In this document: positions 33,082-44,084 of the stretch, piece after piece
Numbering within the stretch: position 1 is the stretch's first letter
Layout: every line of letters begins with the position of its first letter
Source: Halomonas organivorans
GTDB taxonomy: Bacteria; Pseudomonadota; Gammaproteobacteria; Pseudomonadales; Halomonadaceae
DNA length: 64,000 bases
Assembly: GCF_014192055.1 (NCBI RefSeq)
Contig: NZ_JACHXM010000019.1
Span: forward strand, 1-64,000
Reading direction: 5' to 3'
Position numbers and translations under genes: made by a program
The notes under the pieces: generated by a model
Databases searched by the model: none
The model's input: the letters and a program-made list of their open reading frames with translations, nothing else
Told to the model about the DNA's origin: nothing

Positions 33082-34281
33082 ATGAACCCCGATCTCGACG
33101 CTCTCCAGCCTTACCCCTTCGAGAAGCTCGCCGCCCTCAAGGCCGGCGTGACCCCACCCGAAGGCCTGGCACCGATCCCGCTGACCATCGGTGAGCCGCG
33201 CCACGCCCCGTATGCCGGCGCCCTGGAGGCGCTGACGGCCCACCTCGGCGACATGGCCCGCTACCCGGCCACCGCCGGCACTCCCGAACTGCGCGGCGCC
33301 ATCGCCGACTGGGCCCGGCGGCGCTTCGCCCTCGAAGGACTGGACGCCGCGCATCAGGTACTGCCGGTCAACGGCACCCGGGAGGCAATCTTCGCCTTCG
33401 TCCAGGCGGCCCTGGATCGTACTCGCCCGGCCCGGGTCGCGGTGCCCAATCCCTTCTACCAGATCTACGAGGGCGCCGCCCTGCTGGCCGGAGGCACGCC
33501 GCTCTACCTTGACTGCCGCGCCGAGCACGGCTTCCGCCCCGACCTCGACGCGGTGCCGGCCGAGACCTGGCGCGACGTGCAGATCGTCTTCACCTGCTCG
33601 CCGGGCAATCCCACCGGTGCGGTGACGCCGCTCGGCGAACTCAAGAAACTGATCGCGCTGGCCGACGAATTCGACTTCATCGTCGCCGCCGACGAGTGCT
33701 ACTCGGAGCTCTACCTGGACGAGGCAGCCCCGCCGCCGGGCCTGCTCCAGGCCTGCAGCGAGCTCGGCCGCCACGACTATCGGCGCTGCCTGGTATTCCA
33801 CTCGCTGTCCAAACGCTCCAACCTGCCGGGGCTGCGCTCGGGCTTCGTGGCCGGCGACGCCGACCTGATCGCGGCCTTCCGCCGCTACCGCACCTATCAC
33901 GGCTGTGCCATGTCGCTGCCGCTGCAGCACGCCTCGATCGCCGCCTGGAACGACGAGGCCCACGTACGCGCCAACCGCGATGCCTATCGCGAGAAGTTCG
34001 CTACGGTGACCGAGATCCTCGCCCCGGCGCTGGACTTCCCCGCGCCGGAGGCCAGCTTCTACCTGTGGCCGGCGGTGCCCGGCGGCGACGACGAGGCCTT
34101 CACCCGCTCGCTGTACGCCGAGCAGCACGTCAGCGTGCTGCCGGGCAGCTACATGGGCCGCCCCGGCGCCGACGGCGTGAACCCAGGCGCCGGCCGCATC
34201 CGCCTGGCACTGGTGGATGAGCTCGACGCCACCGCCGAAGCCGCCCGCCGGCTGCGCCGCCACGCCGAACGCCACGCATGA
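33082..34281 (+). CDS. dapC: succinyldiaminopimelate transaminase DapC
   Basis: PLP-dependent aminotransferase that makes N-succinyl-LL-diaminopimelate from the keto intermediate in lysine and peptidoglycan synthesis. The 399-residue protein has the fold type I pattern: FTCSPGNPTG, then DECYSELY, then the PLP lysine in FHSLSKRSNLPGLRSGF. It leads a run with an ArsC-like gene, dapD and dapE, which supports dapC over a generic aspartate aminotransferase. Transcription probably begins at the promoter at 32997-33025. Confidence 0.93.
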   Translation: MNPDLDALQPYPFEKLAALKAGVTPPEGLAPIPLTIGEPRHAPYAGALEALTAHLGDMARYPATAGTPELRGAIADWARRRFALEGLDAAHQVLPVNGTREAIFAFVQAALDRTRPARVAVPNPFYQIYEGAALLAGGTPLYLDCRAEHGFRPDLDAVPAETWRDVQIVFTCSPGNPTGAVTPLGELKKLIALADEFDFIVAADECYSELYLDEAAPPPGLLQACSELGRHDYRRCLVFHSLSKRSNLPGLRSGFVAGDADLIAAFRRYRTYHGCAMSLPLQHASIAAWNDEAHVRANRDAYREKFATVTEILAPALDFPAPEASFYLWPAVPGGDDEAFTRSLYAEQHVSVLPGSYMGRPGADGVNPGAGRIRLALVDELDATAEAARRLRRHAERHA

Positions 34282-34297
34282 CCAGGAGGTCAACGCC

Positions 34298-34636
34298 ATG
34301 ATGACGCTGTTCGGGATCAAGAACTGCGACACCTGCCGCAAGGCGCGCAAGGCGCTGGACGGCAAGGGGCAACCCTTCCAGTTCCACGACCTGCGCGAGG
34401 ACGGCCTGTCCGCCGCCCTGCTCGAGCACATCCTCGAGCAGGTGCCGGTGCTGACCCTGCTCAACAAGCGCAGCACCACCTGGCGGCAGCTGCCCGACGA
34501 GGACAAGGCAGAGGTCGATGCCAACAAGGCCCGCGAGCTGATGCTGGCCAACCCCACCCTGCTCAAGCGCCCGCTGCTGGACACCGGCGACGAGATCCGC
34601 GTCGGCTTCCGCGACGGCGACTACGACGACCTATAG
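34298..34636 (+). CDS. ArsC/Spx-family protein (YffB-like)
   Basis: Thioredoxin-fold protein of 112 residues. I start at ATG 34298 because AGGAGGT lies 7 bases before it; the open frame extends further upstream into dapC without a better start. The N terminus MMTLFGIKNCDTCRKARKAL holds a CxxC-like CDTC motif, followed by the family segment LLNKRSTTWRQL and KRPLLDTGDEIRVGF. E. coli yffB also precedes dapE. Function is unsettled: a glutathione-dependent reductase role has been suggested, and an arsenate reductase role is unlikely in this context. Confidence 0.85.
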   Translation: MMTLFGIKNCDTCRKARKALDGKGQPFQFHDLREDGLSAALLEHILEQVPVLTLLNKRSTTWRQLPDEDKAEVDANKARELMLANPTLLKRPLLDTGDEIRVGFRDGDYDDL

Positions 34637-34691
34637 ACGGGCCAGAACTCGCCCTCAAGACGACGCCAACGACTTACAGAGGACACCCTCA

Positions 34692-35717
34692 ATGCTCAGC
34701 TTTGCACTCGGAATCGGCTCCCAGAACACCCAGGGCGACTGGCTGGAAATCTACTACCCTGCGCCGCTGTTGAACCCCGACGCCGCCCTGGTCGAGGCCG
34801 CCGCCAAGGTGCTCGACGCCCCCGCCGGCAACGCCGCCATCAGCTTCCTGCCGGAGCAGTGCGCCGAGCTCGCCGCGGCCCTAGAGGCCGCCGGCCACGC
34901 CGCCCAGGCCGAGCTCGCCGAGGCCCTGGCATCCAGCCAGCGGCCGCTGGTGGCGACCTTCATCGCCGAGGACCTGCCGCCGCAGAGCGCCCCGGAGGTC
35001 TACCTCAAGCTGCACCTGCTGTCGCATCGCCTGGTCAAGCCCCATGGCGTCGACCTGACCGGCATGTTCGGCCTGCTGCGCAACATTGCCTGGTCCAGCG
35101 AGGGCCCGATCGACATCGAGGAGCTGCCGGCACGGCGTCTCAAGGCGCGCCTGGAAGGCCGCACCCTGTCGGTGGACTGCGTCGACAAGTTCCCCAAGAT
35201 GACCGACTACGTGGTCCCCGCCGGCGTGCGCATCGGCGACACCGCCCGGGTGCGCCTGGGCGCCTACCTCGGCGAAGGCACCACCGTGATGCACGAGGGC
35301 TTCGTCAACTTCAACGCCGGCACCGAAGGCCCGGGCATGATCGAAGGCCGCATCTCCGCCGGCGTGATGGTCGGCAAGGGCTCCGACCTGGGCGGCGGCT
35401 GCTCCACCATGGGCACCCTGTCCGGCGGCGGCAACATCGTGATCAAGGTCGGCGAGGGCTGCCTGATCGGCGCCAACGCCGGCATCGGCATCCCGCTGGG
35501 CGATCGATGCACCGTCGAGGCCGGCCTCTACATCACTGCCGGCGCCAAGGTCGCCGTGCTCGACGACCAGGGCCAGGAAGCCGAGGTCGTGGCGGCCCGC
35601 GAGCTGGCCGGCCAGGACGACCTGCTGCTGCGCCGCAACTCCCAGAACGGCCGCATCGAGTGCCTGACCAACAAGAGCGCCATCGCCCTCAACGAAGCCC
35701 TGCACGCCCACAACTGA
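34692..35717 (+). CDS. dapD: tetrahydrodipicolinate N-succinyltransferase DapD
   Basis: Adds succinyl from succinyl-CoA to tetrahydrodipicolinate, committing carbon to the succinylase DAP branch. The 341-residue length fits the Pseudomonas-type DapD rather than the 274-residue E. coli form. Its C-terminal half is a left-handed beta-helix (GAYLGEGTTVMHEGFVNFNA, then GKGSDLGGGCSTMGTLSGGG). An AGAGGA ribosome site precedes the ATG. It is third in the dapC operon. Confidence 0.95.
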   Translation: MLSFALGIGSQNTQGDWLEIYYPAPLLNPDAALVEAAAKVLDAPAGNAAISFLPEQCAELAAALEAAGHAAQAELAEALASSQRPLVATFIAEDLPPQSAPEVYLKLHLLSHRLVKPHGVDLTGMFGLLRNIAWSSEGPIDIEELPARRLKARLEGRTLSVDCVDKFPKMTDYVVPAGVRIGDTARVRLGAYLGEGTTVMHEGFVNFNAGTEGPGMIEGRISAGVMVGKGSDLGGGCSTMGTLSGGGNIVIKVGEGCLIGANAGIGIPLGDRCTVEAGLYITAGAKVAVLDDQGQEAEVVAARELAGQDDLLLRRNSQNGRIECLTNKSAIALNEALHAHN

Positions 35718-35768
35718 GCCTCGCCCCGGCGCCCGAGGGCGCCGGGGTCCGGCCCGCCGGAACTCCGA

Positions 35769-36944
35769 ATGACCTCGATCACCCCCGATTCCTCGCTATC
35801 CCCGACCCTCGAACTCGCCATGGCGCTGATGCGCCGCCCGTCCGTGACGCCCGACGACCTGGGCTGCCAGGACATGATGATCGAGCGCCTGGAACGCCTC
35901 GGCTTCACCATCGAGCGCCTGCCCTTCGGCGACGTCGAGAACTTCTGGGCGGTACGCGGCCACCACGGACCGGTGCTGGCCTTCGCCGGCCATACCGACG
36001 TGGTGCCCAGCGGCCCGGACGTGCACTGGGAATATCCTCCCTTCGAGCCGCGCATCGATGACGACGGCATGCTGTGCGGCCGCGGCGCCGCCGACATGAA
36101 AGGCAGCCTGGCCGCCATGGTCACCGCCGTGGAACGCTTCGTGGCCGCCCACCCCGATCACACGGGACGCCTGGCCTTCCTGATCACCTCAGACGAGGAA
36201 GGCCCTGCGGTGGACGGCACCCGTGCCGTGGTCGAGCACCTGCGCGAGGCCCACGATCGCCTCGACTACTGCATCGTCGGCGAGCCCTCCTCCACCGAGC
36301 GACTCGGCGACGTGATCAAGAACGGCCGCCGCGGCTCGCTGGGCGGCGTGCTGCACGTCAAGGGCGTGCAGGGCCATGTGGCCTACCCGCACCTGGCGCG
36401 CAACCCCATCCACCAGGCGTCGCCAGCACTGGATGCCCTGGTGCGCGAACACTGGGACGGCGGCAACGACTTCTTCCCGGCGACCAGCTTCCAGATCTCC
36501 AACATCCGCTCGGGCACCGGCGCCACCAACGTCATTCCCGGCGACGTGGAAGTGGTGTTCAACTTCCGCTACTCCACCGCCCTGACCCACGAAACGCTGC
36601 GCGCGCGCACCGAGGCGATCCTCGAGGCTCATGGCCTGGACTTCCACATCGACTGGACCCTCAACGGCGAGCCCTTCCTGACCTCGGAGGGCGAACTGGT
36701 GGACGCCGCGGTCGGCGGCGTCGAAGACGTGCTCGGCCATCGGCCCGAGCTGTCCACCGCCGGGGGCACCTCCGACGGCCGCTTCATCGCCACCCTGGGT
36801 AGCCAGGTGGTCGAACTCGGCCCGCGCAACGACACCATTCACAAGGTCAACGAACGGGTGCGTGCCGCCGATCTGGACGACCTCAGCCGGGTCTATGAAG
36901 CCATCCTGACGCGACTGTTCGTCGACGGCACGTCACGCCCCTGA
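35769..36944 (+). CDS. dapE: succinyl-diaminopimelate desuccinylase DapE
   Basis: Di-zinc M20 peptidase-fold enzyme that removes the succinyl group to give LL-diaminopimelate. The 391-residue protein has the metal ligands in [11 protein letters not shown] (His), [10 protein letters not shown] (Asp), and [11 protein letters not shown] (catalytic and ligand Glu), plus the dimerisation-domain segment IKNGRRGS. It completes the succinylase branch with dapC and dapD in the same unit. Confidence 0.96.
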   Translation: MTSITPDSSLSPTLELAMALMRRPSVTPDDLGCQDMMIERLERLGFTIERLPFGDVENFWAVRGHHGPVLAFAGHTDVVPSGPDVHWEYPPFEPRIDDDGMLCGRGAADMKGSLAAMVTAVERFVAAHPDHTGRLAFLITSDEEGPAVDGTRAVVEHLREAHDRLDYCIVGEPSSTERLGDVIKNGRRGSLGGVLHVKGVQGHVAYPHLARNPIHQASPALDALVREHWDGGNDFFPATSFQISNIRSGTGATNVIPGDVEVVFNFRYSTALTHETLRARTEAILEAHGLDFHIDWTLNGEPFLTSEGELVDAAVGGVEDVLGHRPELSTAGGTSDGRFIATLGSQVVELGPRNDTIHKVNERVRAADLDDLSRVYEAILTRLFVDGTSRP

Positions 36945-36951
36945 GGACGCC

Positions 36952-37338
36952 ATGGAACGCTACCCCGACATCGAGATCTACCTGGCGCGCGTCGAACCCG
37001 ATGCCCTGAATGCCTGGCTCGGCGAGGCCCTCGACGCCGCGCCCCTGGCGCCGGCCGGCAAGCACCGCTGGCGCACCCGGGGCCGCCACGGAGAGGCCGA
37101 GATCCCGGTACTGCTGGTGGACAAGGCCGCCGACGGCTTCGCCAGCCTGTGGCTGGACAGCGCCGAATCGCCCTGGCCCACCGACGCCGAGCTGGCGCGC
37201 GCGGCCGCCAAGCGGCTCGGCTGCGAGGTACGCTGCTCGCTGGGCGGCTGGCAGCCCGGCGACGACCCCGACCGCTTCCTGCAGGTGCGGCCGGACGGCG
37301 GTGAGGCCACCATCGACTGGCCCGACTCGGGACAGTGA
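36952..37338 (+). CDS. hypothetical protein downstream of dapE
   Basis: A 128-residue soluble protein starting 7 bases after the dapE stop, so almost certainly the last gene of the dap operon. It begins MERYPDIEIYLARVEPDALNAWL and is acidic, with Trp-rich stretches (WLDSAESPWPTDAEL, GGWQPGD) and no membrane segment, signal peptide or recognisable catalytic motif. I do not know the family. Its codon use matches its neighbours, and it ends just before a strong terminator hairpin, which supports it as real. Confidence 0.75.
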   Translation: MERYPDIEIYLARVEPDALNAWLGEALDAAPLAPAGKHRWRTRGRHGEAEIPVLLVDKAADGFASLWLDSAESPWPTDAELARAAAKRLGCEVRCSLGGWQPGDDPDRFLQVRPDGGEATIDWPDSGQ

Positions 37339-37343
37339 GCGAG

Positions 37344-37379
37344 AACGACATCGCCCCGCGGATGCGGGGCGATGTCGTT
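37344..37379 (+). terminator. terminator of the dap operon
   Basis: A perfect 16-base-pair stem (37344-37359 with 37364-37379) with a 4-base loop lies 5 bases after the stop of the last dap-operon gene. The T run is minimal (GTT then AAG). The stem is symmetric and could act on both strands. Confidence 0.6.
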
Positions 37380-37412
37380 AAGTGCTGAGATACAGAGCTA
37401 TCAGAAAGCTGG

Positions 37413-37512
37413 CGAGCGAAGGCCAGACAAGGCAAAAATCGACGAAAAGACGGAGTTTACTGAAGTAAATGAGTACTTTGAGTCGATTTTTAACGCCGTA
37501 TGGCCGAGCGCA
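37413..37512. repeat. structured intergenic repeat, copy 2
   Basis: Second good copy of the element at 5171-5287. Conserved blocks are AGACAAGGC (left), GGAGTTTACT..AGTAAATGAG (centre), AACGCCGTAT and CGAGCGCAG (right). The helices have changed sequence together: GGCCA (37421-37425) pairs with TGGCC (37501-37505), AAAAATCGAC (37434-37443) with GTCGATTTTT (37482-37491), and TTTACT (37456-37461) with AGTAAA (37464-37469). It lies between convergent genes. Confidence 0.8.
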
Positions 37513-37524
37513 GCCGCTTTCCTC

Positions 37525-37989
37525 TCACGTAATGACGGTGACGTCGTCGGCCTGCAATCCCCGATCATTGCGCGAGACGTGATACTTCACCTTCTGGCCC
37601 TCGGCAAGGGTGCGATGACCGCGGCCGCGGATGGCGCGGAAGTGGACGAAGACGTCCTCGCCGCTGTCGCGGGTGATGAAGCCATAGCCCTTGTTGACGT
37701 TGAACCACTTCACCTCGCCAATCTCGCGGCCGTCTTCCTCGACCTCGGCGATGTTGGTCAGTTGAGGCGTCAAGGCATTGATCGCCAGGGTGGCCACCAG
37801 CAACAGCAGGAAGACCGCCAGGGCTGCGGCGACATAGACCACCGCTAGACCACCGACCTCGAGGCTGGCAAACAGCTCGCGGGACAGCTCTCCCCCGGTG
37901 AACTGAACGAACAGGGCGATCAGCAACGGCGCCGGCGCGGCGAGCAACAGACTGACGACACTACAACGAAACACGATCTTTCGATTCAT
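37525..37989 (-). CDS. membrane-anchored cold-shock-domain protein
   Basis: A 154-residue protein from ATG 37989, with GAGG a few bases upstream; the frame stays open for 61 more codons but without coding character. Residues 8-29 and 45-70 are two predicted membrane spans. Residues 88-154 form a cold-shock domain with RNP1 KGYGFITR at 100-107 and RNP2 VFVHF at 113-117, plus the VKWFNVNKG start. The nucleic-acid-binding residues look intact, so it should bind single-stranded RNA or DNA while tethered at the inner membrane. The function is not known to me. It converges on the dap operon. Confidence 0.85.
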   Translation of the reverse strand: MNRKIVFRCSVVSLLLAAPAPLLIALFVQFTGGELSRELFASLEVGGLAVVYVAAALAVFLLLLVATLAINALTPQLTNIAEVEEDGREIGEVKWFNVNKGYGFITRDSGEDVFVHFRAIRGRGHRTLAEGQKVKYHVSRNDRGLQADDVTVIT

Positions 37990-38361
37990 AAACCTCGGAT
38001 ACTCTCTTATCGTTGGGAACGGATGTGATGGGATCGAGGCACCGAACGGCCAGCGGGCCGCCCCCGATCCGATTGCATGGACTGGCTCTGAAAGATCACC
38101 GCGCGAAGGCGAGACAAGGCCCATTCCATACGGGCCTACGTCCTTCGCACTACCGCGTGGGTCGCCAGGCAAAGTTCAGCGAAGAACCGGCGGGGATACC
38201 CCCTCCGAGCTCGAGCCGGCCGGCTATCGATAAACAACGTACTGACCGGACGTATGCAAGAGCCGATGTTCGACGCCGAATTACCCAGCGCAGACACTTG
38301 TCAGAGACGACCAAGACAAGTCGCGCCATGACGAGCATTGACGCGACATAAGGAGTCTATC
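37990..38361. other. divergent intergenic region with a degenerate repeat end
   Basis: About 370 bases between the cold-shock-domain gene (minus) and slyX (plus). It contains one partial copy of the structured repeat (38103-38148) and must hold both promoters. I found no clear -35/-10 pair for either gene. Small frames here have no ribosome sites. Confidence 0.5.
38103..38148. repeat. partial, decayed copy of the structured repeat
   Basis: GCGAAGGCGAGACAAGGC matches the left end of the copies at 5171 and 37413, but the centre and right blocks are missing. The remaining sequence still folds: GCGAAGG (38103-38109) with CCTTCGC (38142-38148), and GGCCC with GGGCC inside. This suggests a truncated copy kept as a simple hairpin. 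Confidence 0.5.
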
Positions 38362-38607
38362 ATGCACGACGATGACACGCCCTCCGGCCAGACGGCACGG
38401 CTGGAGGCCCTGGAGAGTCGCCTCGCTCACCAGGAACACTGGCTGGACACCCTGGACCAGGCAATCGCCTCCCAGGAACGGCGCCTGATGCAGCTGGAAC
38501 GCCTCAATGCGCTGATGCAGCAGAAACTTCGCGAGCAGCAGCAGGCGCTTCAGGAAGCCGACGCGACGACACCCGGTCCGGAAGACGAAGTGCCGCCGCA
38601 TTACTAG
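38362..38607 (+). CDS. slyX: SlyX family protein
   Basis: An 81-residue protein starting at ATG 38362, with AAGGAG 7-8 bases before it. It is one long coiled coil with the SlyX pattern (RLEALESRLAHQEHWLDTLDQ, then RRLMQLERLNALMQQKL) and a Pro-rich tail ending VPPHY, the typical SlyX C terminus. The molecular role is unknown in any species. It stands alone between the cold-shock-domain gene and a heptamer repeat. Confidence 0.9.
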   Translation: MHDDDTPSGQTARLEALESRLAHQEHWLDTLDQAIASQERRLMQLERLNALMQQKLREQQQALQEADATTPGPEDEVPPHY

Positions 38608-38619
38608 CCGCTTCGCGGC

Positions 38620-38654
38620 AGCTGGAAGCTGGAAGCTGGAAGCTGGAAGCTGGA
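38620..38654. repeat. heptamer tandem array (AGCTGGA x5)
   Basis: Five perfect tandem copies of AGCTGGA, equivalent to GAAGCTG in another phase. A short inverted partner, GCTTCCAGCTT, follows about 40 bases later. It lies just after slyX and before the trxB 3' end. The unit resembles the GAAGCCC unit of the arrays at 43795 and 57760. Confidence 0.85.
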
Positions 38655-38707
38655 AGACAGCCTGATCCGGCCATGTAGTGAGCTTTTACCTAAAGCTTCC
38701 AGCTTAA

Positions 38708-38749
38708 GCCCGCGAAGCGGGCGTTCTTCCAGCTCCGGGCGAAGCCCGG
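38708..38749 (-). terminator. tandem hairpins after trxB
   Basis: Two 6-base-pair hairpins with GAA loops on the plus strand (CCGGGC/GCCCGG at 38735-38749 and GCCCGC/GCGGGC at 38708-38722) follow the trxB stop directly. There is no T run. They may stabilise or end the trxB message. Confidence 0.4.
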
Positions 38750-39823
<1,074 letters not shown>

Positions 39824-39833
39824 TCACGCGGGC

Positions 39834-40436
39834 TTAGAGGGCGCCGGCGTGGTTGCCCAGGTAGCTCGCGACACCTTCGGCGGTGTCCTTCATGCCTTCC
39901 TGGCCTTCGTCCCAGCCGGCCGGGCAGACTTCGCCGTTCTTCTGGTGGAACTGCAGGGCCTTGACCATGCGCAGCATCTCGTCGACGTTGCGGCCCAGCG
40001 GCAGGTTGTTGACGACCTGGTGCTGGACGACACCGTCCTCGTCGATCAGGAAGGAGCCGCGCATGGCGACGCCGGCGTCCGGATGCTCGATGCCGTAAGC
40101 CTGGGTGATCTCGTGCTTGACGTCGGCCACGATCGGGAAGCCGACCTCACCGATGCCGCCCTTCTCCGGCGCGGTCAGGCGCCAGGCGTGGTGGGTGAAC
40201 TGGGAGTCGATGGACACGCCGATCACCTCGACGCCAAGCTCCTTGAACTGGGCCAGGCGGTTGTCGTGGGCGATGATCTCGGACGGGCACACGAAGGTGA
40301 AGTCCAGCGGCCAGAAGAACAGCACGCGCAGCTTGCCGTTGCTGTCGGAGAGCTTGTAGTTCTCGACGATCTCGCCATTGCCCAGGACAGCGGCGGCTTC
40401 GAAATCGGGGGCTTGACGTCCAACCAGTACGCTCAT
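39834..40436 (-). CDS. ahpC: typical 2-Cys peroxiredoxin (AhpC/Prx1 class)
   Basis: Thiol peroxidase reducing hydrogen and organic peroxides. The 200-residue protein has the peroxidatic Cys50 in DFTFVCPSE and the resolving Cys171 in GEVCPAGW. Length and motifs fit the Prx1/AhpC class; whether the electron donor is AhpF or thioredoxin cannot be read, but trxB next door favours thioredoxin. An AAGGAG ribosome site precedes the ATG. A near-perfect OxyR-type site lies at 40522-40558, about 90-120 bases upstream. Confidence 0.93.
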   Translation of the reverse strand: MSVLVGRQAPDFEAAAVLGNGEIVENYKLSDSNGKLRVLFFWPLDFTFVCPSEIIAHDNRLAQFKELGVEVIGVSIDSQFTHHAWRLTAPEKGGIGEVGFPIVADVKHEITQAYGIEHPDAGVAMRGSFLIDEDGVVQHQVVNNLPLGRNVDEMLRMVKALQFHQKNGEVCPAGWDEGQEGMKDTAEGVASYLGNHAGAL

Positions 40437-40521
40437 GCAAAACTCCTTGCAGTCGTGAATGACACTCGAGGGTGAATGAATGCGAAATGCCTACGCTAGG
40501 TCAGGCATTCTCGCGGCGCCA

Positions 40522-40558
40522 TTAGGTCAGATCAATGGCATTGATAGACAATGGCTAT
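40522..40558 (-). promoter_or_regulatory. OxyR-type binding site upstream of the peroxiredoxin gene
   Basis: On the minus strand the site reads ATAG, 7 bases, CTAT, 7 bases, ATTG, 7 bases, CTAA. This matches the OxyR consensus of four tetramers (ATAG/CTAT alternating, 7-base spacing) at 14 of 16 positions with exact spacing. It sits between the CPXCG-type gene and ahpC. OxyR control of ahpC is established in enterics; here it is inferred. Confidence 0.7.
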
Positions 40559-40603
40559 ATATTCGTATTCCGTAGCGACTCATCCGGGCCGGGACGCCCG
40601 GAC

Positions 40604-40813
40604 TCACAGCACGTCGTCGTCGCGGCCCAGGCTGAGAGATTCGAGTTCGCCACTGACGGGCGAGACCTCGATACGCAGCTGTATCGGCGCACAGCAGCGT
40701 GGACAGTCTTCCCAGGTCTCGTGGCTGCCCTGGGAGGCATCGACCTGCAGCTCGAAGGCCGTATCGCAATAGGGACAGCGAACGGCATGGTTGTCGAGAG
40801 CTTCCTCGTGCAC
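40604..40813 (-). CDS. CPXCG-type small cysteine-rich zinc-ribbon protein
   Basis: A 69-residue protein. I choose the GTG at 40813 as start because AGGGAGG lies directly upstream; an earlier in-frame ATG at 40870 has none. Two knuckles, CPYC (13-16) and CPRCC (37-41), about 20 residues apart, match the CPXCG-motif family of proteobacterial small proteins of unknown function. In this protein the first knuckle reads CPYC followed by Asp rather than Gly. It likely binds one zinc. It is upstream of ahpC in the same direction, but separated by the OxyR-like site. Confidence 0.8.
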   Translation of the reverse strand: MHEEALDNHAVRCPYCDTAFELQVDASQGSHETWEDCPRCCAPIQLRIEVSPVSGELESLSLGRDDDVL

Positions 40814-40976
40814 GAAACCTCCCTGGCATGAGTCCCGCAGCGTATATGGGGGTCGGGGGCGGCATTTCAAGGGGCGAGCTCATCGACGCGCCGCTTGAAA
40901 AGGCCATCTATCATGACCATGTAATCCTGACAGGACCAGGATGGTTCGACCATTTCCCCCGCGAAAGGAGGACAGC

Positions 40977-43724
<2,748 letters not shown>

Positions 43725-43754
43725 TCGAGCGGCTTCCCGAGTGACCTGAAAGCG

Positions 43755-43793
43755 ACAGGCCCCGCCGGATGACCGGCGGGGCCTGTTTCGTTT
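43755..43793 (+). terminator. intrinsic terminator of acnA
   Basis: A perfect 14-base-pair stem (43755-43768 with 43773-43786) with loop ATGA is followed by TTCGTTT. It lies 30 bases after the acnA stop and directly before the heptamer array. Confidence 0.8.
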
Positions 43794-43794
43794 A

Positions 43795-43990
43795 GGGCTT
43801 CGGGCTTCGGGCTTCGGGCTTCGGGCTTCGGGCCTCGGGCCTCGGGCCTCGGGCTTCGGGCCTCGGGCTTCGGGCTTCGGGCCTCGGGCTTCGGGCTTCG
43901 GGCTTCGGGCCTCGGGCTTCGGGCCTCGGGCCTCGGGCCTCGGGCTTCGGGCTTCGGGCTTCGGGCCTCGGGCTTCGGGCTTCGGGCTTC
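43795..43990. repeat. heptamer tandem array (GGGCYTC x28)
   Basis: Exactly 28 contiguous 7-base units, 196 bases, with no indels. Each unit is GGGCTTC (18 copies) or GGGCCTC (10 copies), a single C/T difference at position 5. It is the reverse complement of the GAAGCCC unit at 57760. A degenerate inverted partner (AGCCCGAAGCT) lies near 44047. It fills most of the gap between the acnA terminator and the 3' end of maeA. Open frames through it read as PEARSPK repeats and are not genes. Confidence 0.95.
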
Positions 43991-44084
43991 GAGCAGTCTC
44001 CATCGCATCGGGCTGGCGACAAACCGCTCGTAGCTCGTGGCCCTTAGCCCGAAGCTCCCTTGACTCGCAGCCCGCAGCCAGACG

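Noticed and set aside
30567-33194. Second long plus-strand frame overlapping glnD
   Set aside because: It is a shifted frame of glnD, Arg/Pro-rich with no motif. glnD explains the region.
40895-40925. Promoter for acnA (TTGAAA, 19 bases, TGTAAT)
   Set aside because: The 19-base spacing is too long and the -10 box imperfect, so it was not listed as a feature.
43795-43990. CRISPR array
   Set aside because: Units are 7 bases with no spacers, and no cas genes are nearby. It is a simple tandem repeat.
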